Source: a virus
DNA: 29,882 bases
IMG/VR virus record: IMGVR_UViG_3300008267_000243
Coordinates: 1-29,882 of that record
Strand: one strand, 5' to 3'
The position numbers and the translations under genes are program-made. This document shows positions 23,046 to 29,882 of this stretch, in pieces. The notes below the pieces were generated by a model, which worked only from the letters and a program-made list of their open reading frames with translations, was not told where the DNA came from and made no database searches. Every line of letters starts with the position of its first letter. The stretch's first letter is position 1.

Positions 23046-25159
23046 TGAACAAAATATCATGGCCATATATTGGAACTACAGATGCTGAAATGGGCTCTAT
23101 GAAAGGCCATGGTAATTATAGAGATTTTATGGAAGAGGGCTATTCTAGATTAGATTCGCTTACTCCAGAAAAGTTTACCGTAGAAGATACTGCCACACCA
23201 ACGGCTGGGATTTCTGGTGGAAGAAGATTTATTCTCTCAGAAGATCCTATGGAGTCTAACATGTTTTTTGATTTTTTATTTAATGACGAAGATTTACCAA
23301 ACAATTCTAATGTTCTTATTGTTTCAGATAATATTGATGAAATAGAATCTTGTGCTACCAATAAGCATAATGTTTTTTGCCTCTCTAAGCAATCTGATTT
23401 TTTTAGTGATAAAATTGTTTGTGAGGCAGGTGATTCTAAATATTATAAGTTTAATAAAAAATTTGATTCTTTTTATCTAGAAGAAGATGATTTTGAAAAT
23501 TTAAAATTATCTTTTTTAAATTTAAATGATCAAATTAAATCGATCTCTTTTGGATACATTAAAACAAATTTGGATCCTTCTCAGATCAAGAAAGCCGCAG
23601 ACTATGGTGGAGAGACTATTTCTTCTTTTGAAAAGCTTTCCGATAGTTATTACAAAGTTTCCTTTAATAATTTAAAAAACTCCAAAATTATTGGAGTTTT
23701 AGATAGAGATGGTAATACAAAAGCTGCTTTTATTTGTGATATTGCTGACTCAATTGATAAGAAATTTACTGGATTGCAAGCTTATTCTAATATTAGGAAT
23801 AGCTTTGGTTTATTATTTCCCTATAAAAGAGCAACCGATGTCTCTTATCATATGGGTACCGTCTCTTATCCTATAGATATTATTTTTCTAGATGACCATT
23901 CTTTAGTTAAAAAAATAGAAGAAAATATCCAGCCTGGAAGCCCTGGACTATTCTCATGCTCTGAGGTGAGAAATGTTTTGGAGATAAAAGGTGGAATGTC
24001 TAGTCTCTTGGATATTAAAGTTGGTGATGCTGTATTTGTTGATTCCGCTGAATCTTTATCTTCTTCTTTTTTGGATAAAAATACTGCCATTAAAACTTCC
24101 AATTTCTTACCATCATCTATTCATAAGTATGGCTCTGTCTCCATCAAGGTAAGGGGTGTAGAGGGCTTGAGAAAAGAGGCCTTTCTAAATGACCTTTCAA
24201 ATGTCGCCATAATAGATTTGGATACTATTTTAGGATATGATGTTAAAATTCATAAAGTTAACTCTTATGATGCCAATAACGTTAGAACTATTATTGGATC
24301 TGGTCCTAAAACTATTAGCGATAAATTTGAAAACTTATCAATGATCAAGTACGCAAGCACCAACCTGCAAGAACCTTATTGTCTGCCAGCAACATCTTCT
24401 TCTTTCTCTCAAGCCTTTAGAAAAGAAACTAAAGATAACTTAGAAGAAATTTTAAAGTTTAATGGAAAAATTGTTTTAGCAACAAAAAACGATTTTAATT
24501 GGGAAAAGATTGGATCTATTTTAAACTTTAAAACTAAAATCTTATTTAACAAAAATTTTCCAAGCTTTGAAGTCTTAAGATATCATCAAAATGATTCTTT
24601 ATATGAAGCCTCAAGAAATAGATATCCTAATAATGATCTTTATTTTTTAAATAAAAAAGCAGGAATCCCTGTTCCCAAGGAAGATTTAGAAAAAGCAAAA
24701 GTAGCAGAAGATTTATTTAAAAAAACAAAAAAAGATTTAGACAAACTTTTAAAAAATTTAAAAAAGAATCTTTCTGTTTATCAAACTATTCAGTCAGATA
24801 AAAATCGTATTAAAAATAGTAAATATGAGTATAATGAATCTGTTAAAAGAAATACAGAAATATTAAAAAAGATTTTAACTGATATAAAGAAAGCGCTACA
24901 GATTATGAATGAAATTAAAGATATTTCTAATACAATTGAAATCATTAGTGCTGTAGCTACCTCTACCATGAGGTCTTCAAAGGTTGTTAAGGAAATTTTT
25001 GACCTATCAGATTCTATAGAAAATGACGATTTTATCACTCAGTTAACTCAAAAAACTGGTGAAGCAGAAAAAATGTTTTTGGATTTAAACAATTCTAATC
25101 AACGCATGGTAAATTATATCAATACAGATATTTTGGGTGTTCTAGTAATTACACCTTAG
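23045..25159 (+). CDS. Large hypothetical virion protein with C-terminal coiled coil
   Basis: 704 residues, not recognised. The first 540 residues are mixed alpha/beta with many Ser, Asp, Phe and Tyr, and no catalytic motif that I can name. From about 545 to 690 the protein is Lys/Glu/Leu-rich with heptad-like spacing, a likely coiled coil. Lys-x-Ala sites occur at IKKAAD, LRKEAF and LNKKAG, the last directly before the coiled coil. Codons are strongly AT-biased in the middle. It lies between small head genes and the protease-scaffold gene. It could be a head or neck structural protein or an internal head protein. Confidence 0.65.
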   Translation: MNKISWPYIGTTDAEMGSMKGHGNYRDFMEEGYSRLDSLTPEKFTVEDTATPTAGISGGRRFILSEDPMESNMFFDFLFNDEDLPNNSNVLIVSDNIDEIESCATNKHNVFCLSKQSDFFSDKIVCEAGDSKYYKFNKKFDSFYLEEDDFENLKLSFLNLNDQIKSISFGYIKTNLDPSQIKKAADYGGETISSFEKLSDSYYKVSFNNLKNSKIIGVLDRDGNTKAAFICDIADSIDKKFTGLQAYSNIRNSFGLLFPYKRATDVSYHMGTVSYPIDIIFLDDHSLVKKIEENIQPGSPGLFSCSEVRNVLEIKGGMSSLLDIKVGDAVFVDSAESLSSSFLDKNTAIKTSNFLPSSIHKYGSVSIKVRGVEGLRKEAFLNDLSNVAIIDLDTILGYDVKIHKVNSYDANNVRTIIGSGPKTISDKFENLSMIKYASTNLQEPYCLPATSSSFSQAFRKETKDNLEEILKFNGKIVLATKNDFNWEKIGSILNFKTKILFNKNFPSFEVLRYHQNDSLYEASRNRYPNNDLYFLNKKAGIPVPKEDLEKAKVAEDLFKKTKKDLDKLLKNLKKNLSVYQTIQSDKNRIKNSKYEYNESVKRNTEILKKILTDIKKALQIMNEIKDISNTIEIISAVATSTMRSSKVVKEIFDLSDSIENDDFITQLTQKTGEAEKMFLDLNNSNQRMVNYINTDILGVLVITP

Positions 25160-25167
25160 GAGATTTT

Positions 25168-25347
25168 ATGTTTTATAAATTCGGAGATAATACAAAGACT
25201 AAAACTGTTATAAAGAAGGGAAATAAAGATAATTTTGACTTAAAAGAAGAAGAAGCAGAAATTTTTGATGAAAATGATGACACAAATAGAAGATCTGCTA
25301 TAATAAAAAAATATATTGAAAAAGAAGAGGATGAAAAAATAGATTGA
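25168..25347 (+). CDS. Small acidic/basic hypothetical protein (59 aa)
   Basis: Short reading frame starting at an ATG with TAGGAG 5 bases upstream, directly after the stop of the 704-residue protein. The product begins MFYKFGDNTK, is Lys-rich early and Glu/Asp-rich late, and has no Cys. The codon pattern matches the AT-rich neighbours, and the good SD makes it likely to be translated. Function unknown. Confidence 0.55.
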   Translation: MFYKFGDNTKTKTVIKKGNKDNFDLKEEEAEIFDENDDTNRRSAIIKKYIEKEEDEKID

Positions 25348-25371
25348 ATTCTTTTACACAAAGATTATAAA
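25344..25371 (+). promoter_or_regulatory. Possible sigma-70-type promoter before the protease-scaffold gene
   Basis: TTGAAT (25344-25349), 16 bases, then TATAAA (25366-25371), in the 61-base gap before the 1103-residue gene. The -10 matches the consensus at 5 of 6 positions and the -35 at 4 of 6. Another TATAAT occurs at 25385-25390 without a well-spaced -35. AT-rich DNA makes chance matches common. Confidence 0.3.
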
Positions 25372-25408
25372 AATTAATAATGATTATAATGTTTATCTTG
25401 AGGTTTAA

Positions 25409-28400
25409 ATGTTAAAGAAAATTTGTTATTCTAATGAGCCAAAAATTCAAACTGAATCCGCAGAGAAAGTATTGGCCTCACAAGAGTTGGTTGATAGATT
25501 GAATAAGTTAGCTACAGATGTTAGAGCAATTGCACCAAAATCCGACGATTTTCTTTATTTCTCTATTATCTTTTTAAAGGCAGCAGAATCAGCCTACCTA
25601 GATGAAAATGGAAAGGTAAAAAAATTAGCCAACGGCGAAGATGCTTGGGGCTTCTTTGATGAAAACTGGAAGTGGCATGGAAACGTTCTGCCACATAGAA
25701 ACAATAACAGAGATATTTTTCCAGAATCACAATTAAAGATTGCTGCCAAGAAGTGGGTAGGAATGCCGCTCTGCAGAGATCATGAATCTTCTTCTGTAGA
25801 CGGAATCAGAGGCATCATTTTGGATGCACATTATGATGAAAAGTTTAAACAAGTCATTGGTCTTTGTGCCCTAGATAAGGTTAACTATCCAGATTTGGCT
25901 AGAAAGGTAACAACAGGACTTGTTAGATATGGATCCATGGGAACTGCTGTGGAGGTTTCAATCTGCAGTGAATGTGGAAATAAGGCTAGTACTCAGAAGG
26001 AGTATTGCTCACACGTTCTAGGCAAGACTGCTCATGGAGAAATTAACGTTGGCTTAAAGCCAATTGAGTATTCTCTTGTGGTGCAGCCAGCAGAGCCTGG
26101 AGCCATTCTTCTAAGATGTCTTGCCTCACTAGAGGATTATAGAACTGAGTTTGTTAATTATGGCGTTGAAAATGTTGATGAAATGTTGGGAAGACTTAGT
26201 GAAAAGCAGGCCTCTCATCTTGAAACAATTATGAAGACAGCCTGTGGTGAGAATGGTTGTAGCATTCCACAGCGTAAGAAAATTATTACAAGCTTTTTAG
26301 CAAATAATGGATTTATCAAAGAATCGGATCTAAAAGACACATCTGGTCACACAAACTCCGACATAAAAACCTATGCCTATCAGGAATCTGATGCAGGCTC
26401 AGAGAGATTTACCTCTGGTGAGCCAGGGGTAAGAAATCAGCTCTTTGGAGCTACATCTTCTCATTCCATTTTAGGGACAAAAGACCCAGAGGATGAACCA
26501 GACTTTACAGCAAGCAGCGATGTGGTTAAAGCTGTAAATAGGAATCCCTCTTCCGCCCCGCTTACATCTGTGGCTGGCGTAAAAGATTCTGACAAACTAT
26601 CAATTAACCAATTATTGGAGGATATAATGAGTGAAACAAATCTTAAGAAAAGAGCAGAACTCCGCAGACGCATTGCTTATATGCAGGGTGGAGAGTCAGT
26701 AGACGACAAATCTTATCGCGAGCCCAGCGGCTTTAAGTCAGATAAAATGTCTGAAACTGTTAGAAACACACAGGATCGCCATCTTCTACAGGATGCTGAT
26801 ATGGACAAGCTCACCAGAGAGGATATGGCTCTCAAAGAGAAGCTTTCTAGAGCAGCACTTAAGGATGCCAGACTTCGCAGAATCGCCTACATGCAGGGTG
26901 GAGAATCTGTAGATGATAAAGGCTATCGCGAGCCAGCCACCTTTAAGTCTGACAAAATGTCAGAAACCGTTAGAAATACTCAGGATCGTCACCTTCTGCA
27001 AGATGCCGATATGAGCAAGCTAACCAGAGAGGATATGGCCCTCAAAGAGAAGCTCTCTAGAGCCTCTGCCAGAGGAGCTGCTCTAAACAAGGTTGCTTAT
27101 ACAGGCCCTTCTCTAACAACCAGATTCTCTGTTAAGAGAAATGCTAATGGCAGCATTAACAAGTCTGCTTCAGTATTTGAGGTTTTCTCCGGCAACAGAA
27201 GAGTTATTGCCGCCACAGCAGGAGATATCTTTGGATCAGATCTCAATGGTAACTGGGATTGGATCAAGAGTGAAGAGTACGGTAGAGAGGTCTGCAGGCA
27301 GATTAGAGCTAGCGGCATTCCTTATGTATCAGGACTTCTAAAGGCAGCCCAGGAGCTTCCCCCACCTCCAGATATGGGTGCCGCTCCCGCCGACGCTGGT
27401 GCCCCTCCAGCCCCCGCCGCTGCTGGTGCAGCCCTTCCACCCATGGACGATATGGGCGCAGTCCCAATGGGCGCAGAGCCAATGGACGATGAGATGGCCC
27501 CAGAGGGTGATGCCGGCGCAGAGGAAGAAGAGTCTGCCGAAAAAGCAGAAGATCCAGCCGGACAAATCGACAAAGAGCTAACTGACATTGAAACCGCAGT
27601 TTCTGCAGTTAGAGATCTAGTTAATGAGCTAAAAGATAAACAGCAAGCAGATGTTGATGTTAATGTCTTCACCGGCAAAAAGAAAGATGGTGAAGAAGAT
27701 GAAGAGAAGCTGGCTCTATCTAGACATCTATTTAATGATCTTAAGAAGGCTTACAGACAGCTCGATAGCTCTGCAGATGAGCTTGCCATGGTTGCCGAGA
27801 CCTATGAGAATATTGCCAAGCTTTCTTCTGCACAGAGAAGAGAATTTGTCAAGCTAGCTGGAGAGGCTAGAAAAGATTCTGCTAGAATTCTTGGCGAAGC
27901 CACCTCTTTGATCAGGGTTGCCAAAACATTTGTGACTGCTGGTGGACTCAAGAAGTCAGCCCAGTCTGCAAAAGACTATATGAAGGATGATTACGTTATG
28001 GAAGGCGATGAAGCCTCAGATTACGTTGATTACGAGGATGATGCAATGATGGGTCCAGAACATGATATGTATGATGGCGAACATGCCGCCGCTGATGAGC
28101 TAGTCTCTGCCGCCATGGATATGAGAAGGGCTCGTAGAGAGGCTATTGTCAAGCAGGCTGAGTCCAGCGCTCTTTCCAAGAGATCTGCTGCAAGAACTGC
28201 CCTCCTAAAGAGAGCAGAAGAGGCCGCTGATATGGCAGAAGATGAGGCAAAAGACAAGAAGCACCCCATGAAAGGTCATGACAAAGATATGAAGGGTCAT
28301 GATAAAGGCAAGAAGTCCGAGAAGGGTGATGACTCAGGTGACGTAAAGGATGATGATCTTAATGATATGAGCGCCCTACACACCATGAATGGAATGCAGA

Positions 28401-28720
28401 TGGGCATGAGATCTCAGGAGAATATGCCTGCTGGTATGAGCGCCGGGCCACAGATGTCTGATCAGGTTAAGGCATTTGATGTTAGGGCTTCAGCACTCAA
28501 TGCTAGAATGCAGCAGAAGAAGGCCGAGGATGAGAGAGAGTCTTATAGAATCAAGCTTCGCCGCGCCTATGATGTAGGCATGGAGATGCAGAGAAAGGGA
28601 CTTCTTCCTCAGACCAAGGTCGCTGCCGATCTAGGCGGTGTCAATGTCGGTGTAGAGTCAGAAGCTACAAATCAATCTGGATCAATTACTGCTGATAAGC
28701 TTCTTTCTCTCTGGGACTAA
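25409..28720 (+). CDS. Prohead maturation protease fused to scaffolding domain
   Basis: 1103 residues. The N-terminal part (about 50-240) looks like a herpesvirus-assemblin/HK97-fold prohead protease: H125 in CRDHESSSVDGIRG, S176 in LVRYGSMGTAVEV, and IEYSLVVQPAEPGA, the usual end of the core. A CxxC...CxH zinc knuckle (C186, C189, C200, H202) follows the Ser, as in proteases of some large phages. The rest is scaffold-like: two 70-residue repeats (420-559), a Pro/Ala/Met-rich linker (about 650-700), acidic and helical segments, and a His/Lys/Asp-rich patch (about 950-985). Many Lys-x-Ala sites occur. A strong internal in-frame start lies at 26627. SD is TTGAGG. Protease identity is by motif order and is fairly sure; the catalytic residues are inferred. 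Confidence 0.8.
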   Translation: MLKKICYSNEPKIQTESAEKVLASQELVDRLNKLATDVRAIAPKSDDFLYFSIIFLKAAESAYLDENGKVKKLANGEDAWGFFDENWKWHGNVLPHRNNNRDIFPESQLKIAAKKWVGMPLCRDHESSSVDGIRGIILDAHYDEKFKQVIGLCALDKVNYPDLARKVTTGLVRYGSMGTAVEVSICSECGNKASTQKEYCSHVLGKTAHGEINVGLKPIEYSLVVQPAEPGAILLRCLASLEDYRTEFVNYGVENVDEMLGRLSEKQASHLETIMKTACGENGCSIPQRKKIITSFLANNGFIKESDLKDTSGHTNSDIKTYAYQESDAGSERFTSGEPGVRNQLFGATSSHSILGTKDPEDEPDFTASSDVVKAVNRNPSSAPLTSVAGVKDSDKLSINQLLEDIMSETNLKKRAELRRRIAYMQGGESVDDKSYREPSGFKSDKMSETVRNTQDRHLLQDADMDKLTREDMALKEKLSRAALKDARLRRIAYMQGGESVDDKGYREPATFKSDKMSETVRNTQDRHLLQDADMSKLTREDMALKEKLSRASARGAALNKVAYTGPSLTTRFSVKRNANGSINKSASVFEVFSGNRRVIAATAGDIFGSDLNGNWDWIKSEEYGREVCRQIRASGIPYVSGLLKAAQELPPPPDMGAAPADAGAPPAPAAAGAALPPMDDMGAVPMGAEPMDDEMAPEGDAGAEEEESAEKAEDPAGQIDKELTDIETAVSAVRDLVNELKDKQQADVDVNVFTGKKKDGEEDEEKLALSRHLFNDLKKAYRQLDSSADELAMVAETYENIAKLSSAQRREFVKLAGEARKDSARILGEATSLIRVAKTFVTAGGLKKSAQSAKDYMKDDYVMEGDEASDYVDYEDDAMMGPEHDMYDGEHAAADELVSAAMDMRRARREAIVKQAESSALSKRSAARTALLKRAEEAADMAEDEAKDKKHPMKGHDKDMKGHDKGKKSEKGDDSGDVKDDDLNDMSALHTMNGMQMGMRSQENMPAGMSAGPQMSDQVKAFDVRASALNARMQQKKAEDERESYRIKLRRAYDVGMEMQRKGLLPQTKVAADLGGVNVGVESEATNQSGSITADKLLSLWD
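26627..28720 (+). CDS. Nested in-frame scaffold protein (alternative start within protease gene)
   Basis: ATG at 26627 (Met407 of the long protein) is preceded by GGAGGA (26617-26622) at a 4-base spacing, a better SD than that of the full-length start. It would give a 697-residue protein without the protease domain, containing the repeats, linker and helical scaffold. Known parallels are lambda C/Nu3 and herpesvirus UL26/UL26.5, where scaffold is made from an internal start in the protease gene. Use of this start is inferred. Confidence 0.5.
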   Translation: MSETNLKKRAELRRRIAYMQGGESVDDKSYREPSGFKSDKMSETVRNTQDRHLLQDADMDKLTREDMALKEKLSRAALKDARLRRIAYMQGGESVDDKGYREPATFKSDKMSETVRNTQDRHLLQDADMSKLTREDMALKEKLSRASARGAALNKVAYTGPSLTTRFSVKRNANGSINKSASVFEVFSGNRRVIAATAGDIFGSDLNGNWDWIKSEEYGREVCRQIRASGIPYVSGLLKAAQELPPPPDMGAAPADAGAPPAPAAAGAALPPMDDMGAVPMGAEPMDDEMAPEGDAGAEEEESAEKAEDPAGQIDKELTDIETAVSAVRDLVNELKDKQQADVDVNVFTGKKKDGEEDEEKLALSRHLFNDLKKAYRQLDSSADELAMVAETYENIAKLSSAQRREFVKLAGEARKDSARILGEATSLIRVAKTFVTAGGLKKSAQSAKDYMKDDYVMEGDEASDYVDYEDDAMMGPEHDMYDGEHAAADELVSAAMDMRRARREAIVKQAESSALSKRSAARTALLKRAEEAADMAEDEAKDKKHPMKGHDKDMKGHDKGKKSEKGDDSGDVKDDDLNDMSALHTMNGMQMGMRSQENMPAGMSAGPQMSDQVKAFDVRASALNARMQQKKAEDERESYRIKLRRAYDVGMEMQRKGLLPQTKVAADLGGVNVGVESEATNQSGSITADKLLSLWD
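26666..27085 (+). repeat. Two tandem 210-bp (70-codon) repeats in the scaffold region
   Basis: Units 26666-26875 and 26876-27085. The encoded copies agree almost everywhere (for example YMQGGESVDDK then REP, and SDKMSETVRNTQDRHLLQDA), but the DNA differs at many third positions. The sequence after unit 2 (LNKVAY) aligns in register with LRRIAY of the units, marking a degenerate third copy. Confidence 0.9.
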
Positions 28721-28730
28721 GGAGTATAAA

Positions 28731-29321
28731 ATGAAAATTAGAACAAATGGTGATGCCATCGCCCATGAGTTTGCTAAACTCATGGCTGGCAAGCCAGGCT
28801 TGAACAAGACAGCCTCTCTTAATAAAAAGGCAGAAGCCGAAGTTTCTGGAGGAGATACCACAGTATCTTTATCTTCAGAAGTAAAAGATGATGCAATTAG
28901 TGACGAGGATCTGGTTAGCTTAGTTTCTGGTCCAGATGATACAAAAAATGATGCAGTTTTAAATCAAATTGACGAATCATTAGATAGCATTAGCGATGCT
29001 GATGAGGCTAAAGATGATTCTGTAAAAGAGCATCATAAATCAGCTAGACAGTCTCCATCTTTAATTTCTCCAAAGGGAATTAAGGTTATGCACGGACTCG
29101 GAAAGATTGCTGCCAGCCTTAGAAACAAGGGTGAGAACTTTGCAGCCGATGTTGTAGAGGCTACAGCACTTTCTATTAGCAATGATCTAAAGAAAGAAGC
29201 TGCGGAAAAAAGATCGGTAATTTCCCATTTGCAAAAAGTTGCCAGAAAGCTAGATAGCTCTGGTGATAAATTTGCAGGAGATTTAGTTAGAACTACAATG
29301 AAAAATATTATTAAAAAATAG
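28731..29321 (+). CDS. Hypothetical head protein with two helical repeats
   Basis: 196 residues, not recognised. The N-terminus holds LNKTAS and LNKKAE back to back, then an acidic Asp/Ser-rich region (about 40-100). Two related helical units end the protein: about 121-154 (LGKIAASLRNKGENFAADVV) and 165-196 (LQKVARKLDSSGDKFAGDLV), both followed by T...I..LKK-like sequence. AAGGAG precedes the ATG. It is directly downstream of the protease-scaffold gene and upstream of a terminator, the usual place for a scaffold-associated or capsid accessory gene. Function inferred only. Confidence 0.65.
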   Translation: MKIRTNGDAIAHEFAKLMAGKPGLNKTASLNKKAEAEVSGGDTTVSLSSEVKDDAISDEDLVSLVSGPDDTKNDAVLNQIDESLDSISDADEAKDDSVKEHHKSARQSPSLISPKGIKVMHGLGKIAASLRNKGENFAADVVEATALSISNDLKKEAAEKRSVISHLQKVARKLDSSGDKFAGDLVRTTMKNIIKK

Positions 29322-29358
29322 TTCTAACTAAAATCAAATAGGAATACCTATTAATAGT

Positions 29359-29395
29359 ATAATAAAGGGAAGAGAAATCTTCCCTTTATTATTTT
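29359..29395 (+). terminator. Intrinsic terminator, 15-bp stem with GAAA loop
   Basis: Arms 29359-29373 (ATAATAAAGGGAAGA) and 29378-29392 are perfectly complementary around a GAAA loop, with T at 29392-29395 apart from one base. The stem's A-rich 5' side would also give a U-tract on the opposite strand. It separates the protease-scaffold unit from the next gene, whose ATG is 14 bases away. Confidence 0.8.
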
Positions 29396-29409
29396 GCTTA
29401 TGAGGAAAA

Positions 29410-29882
29410 ATGCTTAAAGTAATTCATAGTGGAAATGCAATGCCAATGAGTACTGCGGTTGATCCAACTGCAGAGTTTCAGCCTGGAATGTTTGCACAGT
29501 TAGGATTAATTGGAAATGATATCGTAGCCACAGTAAGCGATGGAACCGCTCCACTTGGAATTATTGATGATGCTAGAACAACTTCTTTTACTAAATCACA
29601 AATTGATGAAATTATATATATAAATGTTAATGCAGTTGAATTAGATTCAAATGGTCAAAGAGTTAATTTAGAAGAAGTTACAGGAGTTTTAGAGTTTCCA
29701 AATATTTTAGATAGCAGCTTTGTAAGTACAGTATCAGTAGTTTTAAATAAAGTCAATGGAATTATTACCGTTCCAGTAGGCACCGCACTGAATCACGATG
29801 CCGATGGAGATGGAACCTTTGATAGCTTTAAGATTATTGTTAGTTATGTTTATCGTGTTAGCGGAATACCTGGAGATGATAC
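29410..29882 (+). CDS. Probable capsid-associated structural protein, 5' part only
   Basis: 157 codons are visible before the window ends; no stop is reached. TGAGGA supplies the SD. The product starts MLKVIHSGNAMPM and contains FQPGMFAQLGLIGND and VSDGTAPLGIIDDART, a pattern common in small beta-rich phage capsid/decoration proteins (a start segment, a PG-F turn, then PLGIIDD). The rest is beta-rich with few Lys. It follows the protease-scaffold block, where capsid genes are normally found. It might be a decoration protein or another head component; the major capsid protein should lie nearby downstream. Confidence 0.55.
   Translation, partial: MLKVIHSGNAMPMSTAVDPTAEFQPGMFAQLGLIGNDIVATVSDGTAPLGIIDDARTTSFTKSQIDEIIYINVNAVELDSNGQRVNLEEVTGVLEFPNILDSSFVSTVSVVLNKVNGIITVPVGTALNHDADGDGTFDSFKIIVSYVYRVSGIPGDD

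Noticed and set aside
26666-27085. Assembly artefact as the source of the tandem repeat
   Set aside because: The copies differ at many synonymous sites, so this is a real old duplication.
1-29882. tRNA genes, CRISPR arrays, IS elements, attachment sites
   Set aside because: Gaps are too short and none showed cloverleaf, spaced repeats or terminal inverted repeats by eye; a tRNA scan was not possible.

Overview
The window is a gene-dense, AT-rich, entirely plus-strand segment of a large tailed bacteriophage (Caudoviricetes). The phage assignment rests on a terminase large subunit, a portal protein and a prohead protease/scaffold in the usual packaging-head order, next to a phage-style replication/recombination set. 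Genes overlap by 1-26 bases or sit a few bases apart. Most starts have a clear Shine-Dalgarno sequence (AGGAG type), so the host uses SD-led initiation. No tRNA, CRISPR array, IS element or attachment site was seen, and no gene-free stretch exceeds 300 bases. The host cannot be named from the sequence.

Layout. (1) 1-4304: the end of a fractured DNA polymerase III alpha gene, consisting of a free-standing Vsr-like/EDxHD homing endonuclease followed by a separate gene that starts with a 37-residue C-intein and continues with the last 358 residues of the polymerase. Then come three small unknown genes (the third perhaps a UvsY-like recombination mediator) and a gp32-like ssDNA-binding protein, closed by a perfect 14-bp hairpin. 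(2) 4306-12125: RuvC-like resolvase, complete GroEL, RecA, an eight-cysteine zinc protein, a DnaG-type primase without its CHC2 domain, a sigma region 4-like HTH protein, then three probable virion genes, closed by an 11-bp hairpin with eight T. (3) 12134-29395: possible small terminase, unknown head genes, a CCA-adding-enzyme-like nucleotidyltransferase, a Cys-rich protein, terminase large subunit, portal, several unknown virion genes, a 1103-residue prohead protease-scaffold fusion and a helical head protein, closed by a 15-bp hairpin. (4) 29410-end: the start of a probable capsid-associated protein, cut by the window.

How it fits together. Region 1-2 copies and recombines DNA (polymerase, SSB, RecA, possible mediator, primase, resolvase). 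The phage chaperonin may fold virion proteins, and the sigma-like protein sits exactly where expression would switch to virion genes, with a TATAAATA element over its stop codon. Region 3 packages DNA and builds the prohead.

Most notable: the split-intein polymerase arrangement; a strong in-frame internal start in the protease gene that would make a free scaffold, as in lambda C/Nu3 and herpesvirus UL26/UL26.5; a recurrent hydrophobic-x-K/R-x-A motif across most of the virion proteins that may be a maturation cleavage site; and terminator-like hairpins directly abutting the next start codon, one of which holds the resolvase ribosome-binding site.
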